From contig JBITNC010000002.1 in the NCBI GenBank assembly GCA_050084985.1, positions 3,534,001 through 3,598,000 on the forward strand: a stretch of DNA of 64,000 nt, written 5' to 3'. The notes under the pieces were generated by a model. The model was not told where the DNA came from and did not search any database. It saw only the letters and a program-made list of their open reading frames with translations. This DNA comes from Nageia nagi. Lineage: Eukaryota > Pinophyta. A program made the position numbers and the translations under genes. Shown here one piece after another: positions 1 to 11,301 of this stretch (the first letter of the stretch is position 1; every line of letters starts with the position of its first letter).

Positions 1-89
1 TTGAGAAGATCCAGTAGGTTCACCTTAAGGTTTAGGAATAACTTAAGACTAGATAATTAAAGTACAAGATGAGACATTATCAGCATCAT

Positions 90-545
90 GTTGATCACAA
101 GTTTCAAGTTGAGGATCATTTTTGGATTCATCCCAATAAAGAGAAACTATAATAAATAGGTAAGATTAAGTTGAAACCAATTAGATATGTATCATTCAAT
201 ATTTGGGAGCAATTTAGAGAGAATAACTTCAAGCTAAATTTTCCTACTTATATGAATATCTATTCACTTGTTAATGTGTAGAACTTAAAGTTATTTAAGC
301 CTTCAATGATGACTAAAGTACAAATTGAGGAAGGTCAGGTATTACCATCTATTGATTACTTAGCTCCTAGTACAATGGATATGTTGAAGGAAGACTCTAT
401 TTTGTAAAACTAGATTTGAACAACAAGGAGTGAAAAATAAGAAATTTACTTGGTCATGTTGAAGGGATAGTTACCCAGAAAGGTCAAATGGTATGATAAA
501 GATAAGGTGGGGGAATTATTTCCTAATTTGATTGAAAAATGAGCA
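90..545 (+). pseudogene. Ty3/gypsy integrase C-terminal remnant
   Basis: Reading from position 90 gives the tail of a plant Gypsy integrase: the FWIHPNKEKL stretch that normally precedes the KLKPIRY segment (about 168-190), then NFPTYMNIYSLVNV and NLKLFKPS. A second conserved block (about 330-545) resembles the end of such polyproteins. In-frame stops follow NKEKL (two), VNV (TAG) and DSIL, so it is dead. In a live element this domain helps bind and place the integration complex. The rest of pol would lie left of the window. Recognition is from the family pattern; the lineage (chromovirus or other) is not resolved. Confidence 0.7.
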
Positions 546-568
546 TTTGTGGGACCAAACACCTACCC

Positions 569-844
569 ATTGGGGAGGTGTGATCCAAAGATCAGATTGT
601 GAGTGTGGATTTTATTAGAGTTCCTTATGATGAAATTTGATATTTATTTAATGTTCATTTGGTGTTATTTTATATTTTATAATATTAATACAAGTTATTG
701 ATTACATTTTGAGCATTTTCATGAGTTGTCACATGTTATAAGGTCTATTATGCTCTTTACTGTGATTTGGTTTTTGCTAATGTTATCATATATTATGATC
801 TGGGGAATGCATCATCACTATGTGACGTATCTTATGTTTATGTC
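569..844 (+). other. Possible start of the matching Gypsy 3' LTR
   Basis: A purine-rich run (TTGGGGAGG, about 570-578) is followed by TGTGATCC near 579. This is the order of a polypurine tract and LTR start, placed just after the integrase remnant. I could not find the LTR end or a partner LTR, so the call rests on position and the purine tract alone. Confidence 0.35.
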
Positions 845-1290
845 ATTTACCTTAAAATGTGGTATTCAATGTTAAGGGATTTTCCAAAGTGTGGAATAGG
901 TGATTCTAATGTCATCAACTTTGTGACATGATATTTAATATTAAAGGATTTATTGGAGTGTAGCATAGATGATGCTAATATCATCAACTTCATGACATGA
1001 TGTTCAATATTAAGGGATTTATCAAAGTGCAACATAGGTGATGCTAATATCATCAACTTTGTAGATTATTTTTTAGTGTTAATGGCTTTATTAAAGTGAG
1101 GTATAGGTGATGTTGATATCATCAACTTTATGGTGCAGTATTTAATTATAAGGGTTTGCTAGAGTGCAGCATAGGTGATGTTGATGTCATCAGCTTCCCA
1201 ACACAGCATCTAGAGGTTTGAGCTTGTTAGAGTGCAATATGTTAGTGCTAACATCATCAATTTATGGTGTAATATCATTGATGATTATCT
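845..1290. repeat. 69-bp degenerate tandem repeat, about six units
   Basis: The motif GATGCTAATATCATCAAC and close variants recur at about 902, 971, 1040, 1109, 1177 and 1245, a period of 68-69 bp. Each unit also carries an AAAGTG...ATAGGTG stretch. Units differ by many substitutions, so the array is old. It probably lies inside the putative Gypsy 3' LTR that starts near 579. The short minus-strand reading frame over it is a by-product of the repeat. Confidence 0.8.
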
Positions 1291-2450
1291 AGGCTTGAAA
1301 AATCATGATACAGTTACATAGGTAAAGACCTAATCATTATTTTTGTATCATGATATTGCATACATGATTTTGAGTGCATCAATAATAAATAGTCCATCAA
1401 GGAAGGAATTTGTATTTGAAGACCCATGTATGCTATAAGCATCTGTTGATTACAGGTCACCTATCGAGATTAGAATATGTTATCACATAAGCATCTATTA
1501 TTCATCTTTCATTATATAGTAGGATAAGCTTATCATATTATTTTTATTTTTTATTATTAGGAAACTAGATTACAAAGGCTAATTCATAGGGAGCATAGCA
1601 TTGACACTACCCATGGTATTCATGCTTCTTAGGCATTTGCACTACTCTGCAAATCTATCCTCTCTACTAAGTCTTGCTCACCAAGGTTCCACCCCAATCA
1701 TAAGTTAGGTTTAAGCATACAAATGATCATCCAGGTAAGGTAATAGGTATTTATCTCTTAATCCATCTCTCATAAGTTGTGAATGTGATCCAATAGTTAA
1801 AGTATCATAATTGTTCATTTATATTTTGAATACTTTAGATTAATGCATATTGTGTATACATAATTATTTCATAGGATATGCAAGTTCATTCCAATATAAA
1901 TCTTTTATATATTAAGTATATGTTTATGCTCAATTAATTACATAAGGTTAATTTTAATCATCTACATGGGTCATAAGATATCTCTATGGGAGTATGAGGG
2001 GATTTTTCTAGTGAAATTAAGAGCAACTCACAAAAAGGAGTGCAAAGTGGATGAGGGATGAAGAAACCATGGAAGCCATGGAAATGGAAGTGAGATAATA
2101 AAAAAAAGGTTATATTTAATCTAGAATAAAATAGGCAACATAAGTTTACTCTAAAAGGTATGATGTGACACCTTCCTAATATTTTGTTTATGTAGGGTGA
2201 TGTCCATGAGGAGTGTACATGAACTTTTTGGAGGACCAAGTGGTCAAATCCATTTTGCATAAAGAGTTAACCCTCATAAATATTATGATGTTGAGTGTTG
2301 ATTAGCCACTTGAATGTAATTAAGAGACAGCAGAGGATATGTTACCTAAGTAGGTATGCACCTAGGTAGATAGTGTTAGGTCAAAGTCCAAGTGAGCTCT
2401 AACATAGGGAAAATCACATGGGAGACCAAGGATAAACTTAATGTGGGTTA
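1291..2450. other. AT-rich interval without recognised genes
   Basis: No reading frame here resembles a known domain, and I see no repeat with a clear period. It probably holds the remainder of the old Gypsy LTR plus flanking DNA, up to the target-site duplication GGGGT at 2451-2455. Confidence 0.4.
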
Positions 2451-2455
2451 GGGGT

Positions 2456-3801
2456 TGATCTGTAAACCCTAATTCAGGATTTTTTTGAAATCTCACACTT
2501 TATGCACTTTAGTGCTTACAAAAATAAAAATGCACACCAAATCAAAAACATAAAAAATAATGTACACACATAGTTACCTTAGTTTGACCAATGTAGTCTA
2601 CATCCAACAAATAGTAATACATTATTATAGAGTCCATTTTACAATGTCACTTGTATAATCCTTCTTGCTTTACTCTTTTATTTATCGAAGCTAAATCACA
2701 CGATCACTATAGGCTTTCCATTGAATCCCTTTCTTGAATATGACTCTCTTTAAATTCCTTGAGCATAGTTCCACATCTCTTTTCTTGAGATGACATCTTT
2801 AGAACTACTCTTTGTCTTTTTTTTCATCATGGTGATTATGTTGTCCACTTCTTTTCCCATGGCAATAATATTGTCCATGTTCTTTTTCTTCTTCTATGCA
2901 AGCTTGAAATGCACCTCCGATACAATAAAATGGAATATTCTACATTCTTTGCAAACCTACAATAACTCCTTCTTGGGAGGAAAATCCACTAAAAAGGAAT
3001 TAACTTTTTCCATAATCATGTTCCCTTTTATAACAATAAGGGATTGCAAATTTGGAGTTTATGGTTACATAATGATAAGAAAATATTTGTTATTTTTTCT
3101 CTTTTATAATATGTTCTTTCACCCTCACAAAAATAATCTCCCTCATTTGTATTCCCTTAGCATTTTTTTGACCTCATATGTTTATATTCTCCTATTTTAT
3201 TAGATTTTGCATAACTGTCAAAACTGCTTCTAGTGCCAATTTGTCATGACCACAACTTCATGACCATAATTCCAAATATCATGAAATTTCATCCAAGTGT
3301 TTTTGGATATATGTATCTTAACTTGTCCAAATTTCAATCTTTGAATCATTACTGGTAGCTCCCAACATCATCATCAAGTTGGTCTACAATGCAGATTTAC
3401 ACCTGACAATTATCAAAATTTGAGTATCATGAATGCATAATGATAATTTACCATTTTACAAGCGCCATAACTTTCAACTTTTTTATCTACATGCCTTCAA
3501 ATTTTAACCACATATTCAACATAGTATGAGGTACCAATTATTGAAATTTAAAGCTATGAATCAACCTGATATGCTCTTGGTGAGTCCATTAATAGAGCCT
3601 TCCATGGATATTTTGCATTTTTTTATATTTAACGACAAATTTTGAAAATACATAACATACAAACAATAGCTTTGTTTTCTTTGTTGTTTGAAGAATTGGA
3701 ATCATGGAAGAGAGTTATTTAATAAGCAAAGAGAATAATCAAAAAATAATAAAAGCTTGAAAAATCACCTTTTTTATGACTTTGGAATCCATTTCGAATC
3801 A
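2456..3801 (-). repeat. 3' LTR of the minimal-interior element
   Basis: 1,346 bp, beginning TGATC and ending CA on the plus strand. It aligns through its whole length with 4220-4549 plus 7191-8229. The short frame at 2790-3203 belongs to this LTR and recurs at 7236-7574, which is why it looks conserved; it is not a gene. Confidence 0.85.
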
Positions 3802-4219
3802 CTTGTCCTATTTTATCGACTTTTGGTCTTGCAAAATCCTTAGGATCAAAATAATGAGGAAAACAGCCCACACACAAATCCAGATCTACCTCTTCTTGGA
3901 TTGGCTCACATAATTTGGCATCTTAGGTACATCACTTTGCATTCTTAGTAAATCAATAAGCAAAAGAATCCCTATTCCAACATAGCTTCCTCAATCATCA
4001 CAACTATTGAGAAGACGTGCACTTCTTCCCACTAGAATTCATGTCATGAAATATTATATTGGAAATATTTTTTAATTGCTAATAAAATTTGCTGATGATA
4101 AAAGTGAATTTTTACCTCAACCTTTCATGCTTCCAAACCATGAATTCCCAAAAGCACACATTGTATTTTTTGAATAGGCTCCATCAATTACTAGCAAAAG
4201 AAACGGTCTAATACCAACT
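3802..4219 (-). other. Interior of the minimal LTR element
   Basis: About 418 bp with no coding capacity. The minus-strand primer-binding site is at the right edge (4206-4217), and a purine-rich run on the minus strand (AAAATAGGACAAG) sits at the left edge beside 3801, where a polypurine tract should be. Only cis-acting signals remain. Confidence 0.65.
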
Positions 4220-4977
4220 TGATCTATAAACCTTAATTTAGGATTTTTTTATCTCACACTTTATTCATTTTAGTGCTTGCAGAAATAAAAATGTACACTA
4301 AATCAAAATAAAATAAAATGATGTACACACTACACACATAGTTACCTTAGTTTGACCAATGTGTTCTACATCCAAAAAATAGCAATCCATTATTATAGAG
4401 TCCATTTTACAATGTCACTTGTATAATTCTTCTTGCTTCACTCTTTTATTTATTGAATCTGAATGACACAATCATTATAGGCTCTCTAATGAATCCCTTT
4501 CTTGAAGATGACTTTCTTTTCCATGAAAGTCCTTAAGCATATTTCCATGTCTCATGTCATCCATTCCCTACACCACTCTTACTTTTAGCTCTTACATACC
4601 AAGAAGTACCACTTCTTGGTCAAAACATGATAAGAAATCATCTCAACACTCCCTAAGGATCCCAAATCTTTCTAGCACTCCTTCTCACCCAAAAGACACC
4701 ATACTAGCAACATCACCTCACAATATTGGAGCATTTATACCTCTCAGCTCTACATCGATCCCAACCACATCCCTTCACCTTCCATCACTCACCCTTCCTC
4801 CTCTAACTTCTTTTCCCCTCCCCTTGTCCATAAAACCATATATAACCTTAGTTCTGGGAAAGCACTTGACATTGCAAACCTTCAAGTTGAATATCTTAAG
4901 TACGCTAGTTCCATATTACCCCCCTTCATCTCCCATATCTTCAACACCATCATTTGTACTCACTTCCATAGGACCCT

Positions 4978-5720
4978 AAAAATTATCCATCCCATCCACA
5001 AATCAAGTTACCCTTATGATCCAAGCAATTACCGCACCATTATGATTGGCCACACTATGGTCAAGCTTTATGCCACCATTCTTAAGGATTACACATCTCA
5101 ATTGGTAGATGCTATAGGATTTAGAGTAGGAGGATAGGTAGGTTTGTACAAAGATCACCACACCATCGACCACATTCTCACTCTCTAAGTGATTATTGAG
5201 GAGACTAAGTTTTGAAAGACCCCATTTTTTAGCTGCTTTATGGATTTTAGGAAGTCTTTTGATACTATCTTGCATCACAGACTCATGGATAGACTTAGAT
5301 GATTAGGGATCCTTGAGATAGGACTTACAACCATCTTAACTCTATATGAGTTAATTTCAAGGAGGGTGCATACTGTAGAAGGCCTAACTAACATGATTCA
5401 TAGCACCATTAGGGTGAAGCAGGGTTGCTTGCTTTCTCTAACTATATTCAATCTCTATATTGATGAGTTAAAGTCACTTATACTCAAGACTACCAGCATA
5501 AACATTGGATGTCTTCTCCATAGCACTCATATTCCCATCCTCCTCTTTATCTATGATAATGTACTACTCTCACACATAATAGAGGGTCTACAATGTTTGA
5601 TGGATACCCTTGATTTATTCAGCACTAGATAGGCCTTGGTGGTTAATCTCAACAAAACCAATATTATGGTCTTCAACACCTCAAAGACCATTATTGATCA
5701 AACTCAAATCACTTACATAG
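4978..5720 (+). pseudogene. LINE reverse transcriptase fragment
   Basis: Reading plus-strand frames in order gives the classic LINE RT blocks: PSNYRTIMIG and KLYATILKDY (about 5020-5090), GFRVGG, CFMDFRKSFDTILHHRLMDR (about 5230-5295, equivalent to the FxDFxKAFD block), VKQGCLLSLTIFNLYIDEL (about 5416-5475), then the catalytic box, which reads IYDN at about 5549-5560 where YADD is expected. RT blocks after that (NLNKTNIMVFNTSK, about 5644-5690) are still visible. Several in-frame stops and the changed catalytic box make it inactive. The style (GFR, YIDEL, NLNKT) resembles RTE/Jockey-like rather than L1-type plant LINEs, but the clade is not settled. Confidence 0.85.
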
Positions 5721-7190
5721 ATAGGGTTATTAAGACTTCCACATCTTACATGTACATGATAGTACTCTTCATAGGACCTCAATTCTCTATGTACGTGATA
5801 GCTCCACCCAAGAGTACTATGAGTATATGCTACAGTTTCCTCCCTGGAGAGACAGTGTATCCAACTCCATTTCCAATATATCCCATCCAAGCTCTAGTTA
5901 TTCCACACTTTGGTCACTCCCATAGTATTGTATGGTTTCGAGGTCTAGGGCCCTATCTTGAGAAACTTGAATTGGGCCATAGTTGAGATGATCTTAGTTG
6001 GCACTCTATCATGCTCTATTTGAAGCAAGATATCTATTTTGCACCATATTATGCTGGTAGAGTTTGGCTTCCATCCTTCACAGAAATAGTCCCATGTATT
6101 AATGATCTTTTTTCTTCATCATCTCCACACCATTACTTCTACAAGTAGAGAGGATTGATTCCCCTTCAAAGCCTTGATTTCATCCATGTACTTGGTAGCT
6201 CAAGGTTATCTTGGGTGTTGGTTCTTTGAGGCCTCAAAGGCATTATAGTGCTTCAATTTTTCACAAGAGTAGCTACCTATACCCCAAGGATACATACATA
6301 GAGACCTAGATGTTATGTTGGCTTCGATCATAGACATGCTTTACAAGGCCTATATTCATCGCACTTGGGTTTCCCCCAACCACCCCTCACACCCAAGTTG
6401 TTGCACTACTCTCATCACTTCCTAAGGATTATTAGAGGGTTGATTTGACCCCTGATTACGTCTATCTACACCTCCCTCTTGGCTTGTATATGTTTCTAGG
6501 CTAGTTCAAAGTATGCTCCCATTAGCTTCAGATCGATACTGATCACCATTTGGCACATGAGATTTGAGTCTATCGATTATGCTTAATAGATCTTAAAACT
6601 AAGGATCATTTCATCTTTAAATGGTCGATTTATTATGAGATTCACAAGTGATATCATTATCTTTTTTGATATGCATGTAGCTCAATCTTGATATTCTTTC
6701 AATTTCTAAACCACCATTGCTTGGCACTCCAACCTCAAAAAAACTTTCCTTCTCAAGAAACATCTATTATCTGCCTCCCAATATGTGACAGATGATCATT
6801 TGATTACCTCTTTCTTTCTAATTACCTCAAGAGAGGGAGTTCGTAGGAGGGGGATTAAGGATTCACTTCGACCTGCTCAATGTACCAGATAGAGGGTGCA
6901 TACCAACCTTAGTTCTTTAAGGTCACAACAGATCATAAACTTCTTTAGCTACAATAGCATCAATGCAAACATAGACTAGATCAAGATTGCATAATTAGAC
7001 AAATCATGAGAGACCTCCCCTCTGATCATGTTTGCCTATTATGTTTCTTTATATTTTTCTTACAATTTTCATAGTTTTCTTTGAGTGAGGGCCACTAAGC
7101 CCATCATGCTTCTTTAGACTTGTATACCCTTCAGTCCCATTGACTGCTTTTGGTCATCTGTAAACATTAATATAATTTCTTTATTTCTTT
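5721..7190 (+). other. LINE 3' part, coding content decayed
   Basis: No intact domain can be read here, although scattered stretches look like the post-RT part of the polyprotein. It ends at the junction with the resumed LTR at about 7191. Confidence 0.4.
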
Positions 7191-8399
7191 TCTTGAGATG
7201 ACATATTTAGAACTACTCTTTGTCTTTTTTTCATCATGGTGATTATGTCATCCACTTCTTTTTCCATGGCAATAATCTTATCCATGTTCTTTTTCTTCTT
7301 CTATGCAAGCTTGAAATGCACCTTTGATATTACTTTCATGGTTTTGTTATTTTCCATGGAGTTTACAATAAAATGGAGTCTTCATTCTTCTCAAACTTAC
7401 ACTAAATCCCTCTCGAGAGTAAAATCCACTAAAAGGAAATTCACTTTTTCAATACTCCATGTTCCCTTTTATAACATTAAGCAATTACAAATTTGGAGTT
7501 TATGGTTACATGGTGATAAGACAATATTTGTTATTTTTACTCCTTTACAATATGCTCTCTCACCCTCACAATAATAATATCTCTCATTTATATTCTCGTA
7601 ACATTATTTTGGTCTCATATGGTTATAGTCTCCTATTTTTTTGGATTTTGTAAAACTACCAAAATTACTTCTAATGCTATTTTTTCATGACCACAACTTC
7701 ATGACCATAATTCCAAATGTCACAAAATTTCATCTAGGTGCTCTTGTATATATTTATCTTAATTTTGCACTTTAAATCCTTACAGGTATTTCTCAGCATC
7801 ATCATCAAGTTAATTTCCAACGCATATTTACACTTGATAGCTGTCAAACTTTGACTATCATGAATGCAAATTGAGAATTTACCATTTTGCAAGCATCATA
7901 ATTTTCAAGTATTTTATTAAATACCTTCAAATTTTAACCACGTGTTCACCACAATAGGAGGTACCAATGATTCAAATTTCAAGCTATGAATCAACCCTAT
8001 ATGCTCCTTGTGAGTCCTTTAATAAAGACTTTCATGCATATTTTCCATTTTTTTATATTTAACTCCAAATTTTGAATAGTCATAACTTACAAACCATAGC
8101 TCTATTTTATTCATCGTTTGAAGCATTGGAATCATGGAAGAGAGCTCTTTAATATGGAAAAGAACAATCAAAAAAATTAGAAACTTGAAAATTCACTTTT
8201 GTTACAACTCTAAAATCTATTTCGAATTAGGGGTTTAGCCTAAGGTGAGGGTTATTAGCAATAACTAATTATTACTAATGATAATTTATGGAAATATGTA
8301 ATTTATATATCTATGTAATTAAATTTAATGATAATTATCATGTTCATTATCTACAATGTTGAAATTCCTTAACTATTTGATTGGTTGATATTTCTTAAC

Positions 8400-8401
<2 letters not shown>

Positions 8402-8435
<34 letters not shown>
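8402..8435. repeat. (AG)n microsatellite
   Basis: A perfect run of 17 AG dinucleotides. The flanks share a short near-duplicate (CTTAACTA followed by TTGATTGGTTGATAT or a close variant on both sides), so the tract sits in a locally duplicated segment. Confidence 0.97.
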
Positions 8436-8439
<4 letters not shown>

Positions 8440-9699
8440 CTTTACTCTAATCACTTAACTATCTGATTGGTTGATATTAAAATTTTCACCTATGACTACT
8501 AAACTTCCCTACATAATCAAAACTACATTAATCAAATTATAAATTTAGGCCATTTAATTTACATGTTTACTATCTAATGGTTGGATCTAGTAAACTAGGC
8601 TTATGAGTATTTGTGTTTATGGGCTCTTGAACATCGATTGGTATGGTAGACAGTAACTGTTAGGATCACATATCCTAACATTTACTAAAGTTAGTAGTTT
8701 ATTTAATTATTAACTTGTATCATCTTATGATGTGAATCGTCATACATTTGTAAGGTGAATTATCATTTTCTAATGAACTGACAATTAGGGTTAGGATAGC
8801 GTGACTATAAACATATGTAAGAGGGGTAGAGATATCATCTTAGAGAAATAATTATATATTAAGTTATGAGTAGGAAGCTCCGTCGAAGCAGCCTATGATT
8901 CATATTGTTATTTAGTAAAGTTATCCTATTCTAATATCTTATTATAATTTTGAATTATATTACTTGAATATATATATGCTCTGTTGCACTACAAATCTAT
9001 TATTATCATGTATTTTATTGTTATTTCAACTTAGTCTCTAATAGTAACTTTTAAGGGTTAACTAATTTCTCATGCATCACTTACACAGGAAATCAATGAT
9101 TGATGGTTGATTTCATTTTTTCCTAAGTTGTCTCCTAATATACCTTTTGGTATATGGGAGCCCAATTTGATATAGGATTCTTTATTAGGCATTGGAGTTG
9201 GTGCAAATTTTTATGCACGCCATTTTTAGCTTACTTAAAAAATACAAAAAGTAGTTTTGGCTTATATGGAAAAAAAAAATTTACAAAAAAAAATTACCAT
9301 GAACTGTTGTAACTATTTCGAAAGCAACCTTGAAAAGGGCTTTGATGCCACTTGTAGCATTTTGTAACTCGAAATACAATAAATAGAGGAAATATTATTG
9401 CAATTATGGAAATAATAAATTATTACATCTATAATAAATAGAATTGAAAGAACAAAATAAAAATAAAGAGCAAATTCCCATTTACAGCAATAAGTATTTT
9501 AAGCCTCTTCAAAGGGGCAACCTCCAAATGCAAAATAATTGATTTACTTTTCAAAAATATGAAAGCATTACAATGCTCAAAAAATGATATTTATAAATAT
9601 ACTAACCTAAAAGCTCAAAAGATTCAAGTTATAGTTATTCCTATTCTACGCTTACATAAAAATGAATGAATTATGAAAATTACAAATAATTAACAATAT

Positions 9700-9887
9700 T
9701 ACAAAAAATCTCTAACATCCTACTATAAACATTAAACCCTATCTTTGTCAATTTGTCATAAATCACATAGGAAAATTAGATGCAAATGTATCAATATCCT
9801 TGAAATCATTCATAGGTATTTTAAGTGGTTAAGGTGCAGGGGTTTTGAAGCATTTACAATGAGTCCCCTTAGCATCAAGGGGGAGAC
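9700..9887 (+). pseudogene. Possible Copia pol 3' end and polypurine tract
   Basis: A short frame ending GFEAFTMSPLSIK lies directly before AAGGGGGAGA and the LTR start at 9888. This matches in position and style the last residues of Copia polyproteins, but it is too short and decayed for certainty. Confidence 0.4.
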
Positions 9888-10640
9888 TGTTGGAAACTTA
9901 GCTCATAGTTTGAGGTCTAAATATGAGATTACTCCATTTTTAGCCTTTTATTCATAAGCGCAATGCACCTCACCCCAAGCACAGTGTGCTTCATACAGCT
10001 TCATCCTAGGCATAGTGTGCCTCACTTCAGGCATGGTGCACCCCACTACCAGGTTCAGTGCACCTACAAATAGAGCTTGATGGTCTATTTATAACATGTG
10101 TAGAATGTCATTTTTTCATCTTCCAATTTAGTTTAGATGTTTTCATTTTGAGTGTTAGTTTCACCCAGTTATCTTTTAACATGATAGGGTAAATTTAAAA
10201 TATCTAATTTGCTTTATAGATTGATTTGTAACAAGTTGTGATCATGCAACTTCAGTTTATATTTAACATAATCTATTTTTAAGTTTGTCGAAGACCTATA
10301 TATGTAATGATTTTATTTTTTGAATCAATGAAAGTAGTATTCTTCTCAGTAAGGAGGAAGCCCCCTCTAAGCGACCTATGATTCATATTGTTATTCAATA
10401 AAGTTATCATATATTGATATCTTATTTTAATTTTGAATTACATTACTTGAATATATATGCTCTATTTCACTATGAATCTATTATTATCATATTGTTATTT
10501 TAGCTTAAAATTCCTTTAGATCTTCTAGGTTCCTAATAGTAACTTTTGAGGGTTAACTAATTTCTCATGCACCACTTACATAGGTAATTGATGGCTTCTT
10601 AATCGTTGGTTTCAATTTTACCTAAGTTGTCTCCTATTAT
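9888..10640 (+). repeat. Copia-like LTR with short internal repeats
   Basis: It starts TGTTGGAAAC right after a polypurine tract and ends just before a primer-site-like TGGTATATAGAAGCCC (10647). Between 9960 and 10065 there are four or five imperfect repeats of about 25 bp around GCAYRGTGYRCCTCA. The region near 10290-10350 looks like an R segment with a polyadenylation context. The LTR end is uncertain by a few bases because the primer site is decayed. Confidence 0.55.
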
Positions 10641-10673
10641 ATTTTTTGGTATATAGAAGCCCAATTCGATATA

Positions 10674-11301
10674 GGGTCAGTGCAAGAAGTTGGATCCACC
10701 TTATGGCCAAAAAGTGGAAGCCTTTTCCTGATTTTCAAGTTTGGTCACATTGATCTCAAAATTTGAAGCACTTAGACATGCAATTTTAAAGAAGGTCAAT
10801 AAGGTAAATATGTAGTGTTTTGAGTCTAGTTTTCAAATATAAAATTTATTCAAATACCTAGATGATAAACATTTATTTTGATATATATGAATAAAAACCA
10901 CTATTTAAAAAATATTGTTTCAAGACCATGCCATGCACATGTCCATCACACATATTTTGATCTACTAAAGTATTTTTATAAATCCTTTTGGGCAAAGATA
11001 CCTAACACAATGAAGCTTCATATTTTTTCGTAATTTTTTCATGAATATTATTTTTTTATTAATTTTTTAATGGTTATAATTATAGTTTTGAAAATTGCTT
11101 GTGTCCGTCATGCATAATTTGACCTAAAGTTATCATTTTTTCAAATTTGTTTTTTAATTTTATCAAGAATTATCTAAAGGTTGTGCCCATTGTTTTCTCA
11201 TAATTCCTAAAAAAAATATTGAAAAATAAAAATTTATTTTTAAAATTTTTATAAGTCATAAAACTTCCTCTTCATGTGGACTCATCTTCTTGCACCCACC
11301 C
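10674..11301. mobile_element. Non-autonomous TIR DNA transposon, 628 bp
   Basis: Inserted in copy b of the repeated block. The uninterrupted copies read GATATAGGATTC (9169) and GATATAAGATTC; here GATATA is followed by foreign DNA, then ATAGGATTC resumes, giving a 3-bp ATA duplication. Ends are inverted: GGGTCAGTGCAAGAAGTTGG on the left, and a right end whose reverse complement begins GGGTGGGTGCAAGAAGATG. It encodes nothing. A related element lies at 23205-24251. A 3-bp AT-rich duplication with GGG ends fits PIF/Harbinger-like elements best, but no transposase is present to prove it. Confidence 0.8.

Larger units (their letters stand above)
4550..7190 (+). mobile_element. Decayed non-LTR (LINE) retroelement in an LTR
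   Basis: The insert that splits the 4220-8229 LTR contains a plus-strand reverse transcriptase of the LINE type (see 4978-5720). Sequence to about 7190 is more decayed and ends ATTAATATAATTTC without a long A tail. The exact ends and target duplication are not clear. The Ser/Thr/Pro-rich frame at 4554-4979 lies upstream of the RT and could be a relic of the inter-domain region. Confidence 0.75.
2456..8229 (-). mobile_element. LTR retrotransposon with minimal interior (TRIM/LARD-like)
   Basis: Two related LTRs (2456-3801; 4220-8229, the second interrupted) flank only about 418 bp of interior (3802-4219). The five bases before the first LTR (2451-2455) and after the second (8230-8234) are both GGGGT, a perfect target-site duplication. 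The first LTR runs TGATCTGTAAACC to TTTCGAATCA; the second ends in TA instead of CA. On the minus strand, TGGTATTAGACC (about 4206-4217) lies next to the 4220 LTR, a two-mismatch version of the initiator-Met primer site, so the element points left. It encodes no protein and must have used proteins from other elements. High LTR divergence makes it old. Confidence 0.85.
4220..8229 (-). repeat. 5' LTR of the minimal-interior element, split by a LINE
   Basis: 4220-4549 matches 2456-2780 and 7191-8229 matches 2781-3801. Between them lie about 2.64 kb of foreign DNA. Removing it leaves an LTR of about 1.37 kb, close to its partner. The break falls in the segment that reads CATCTCTTTTCTTGAG in the intact copy. 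Confidence 0.85.

Noticed and set aside
4554-4979. 141-codon Ser/Thr/Pro-rich frame as a gene
   Set aside because: Low complexity, directly upstream of the LINE RT and inside the insert; at best a relic of the LINE polyprotein.
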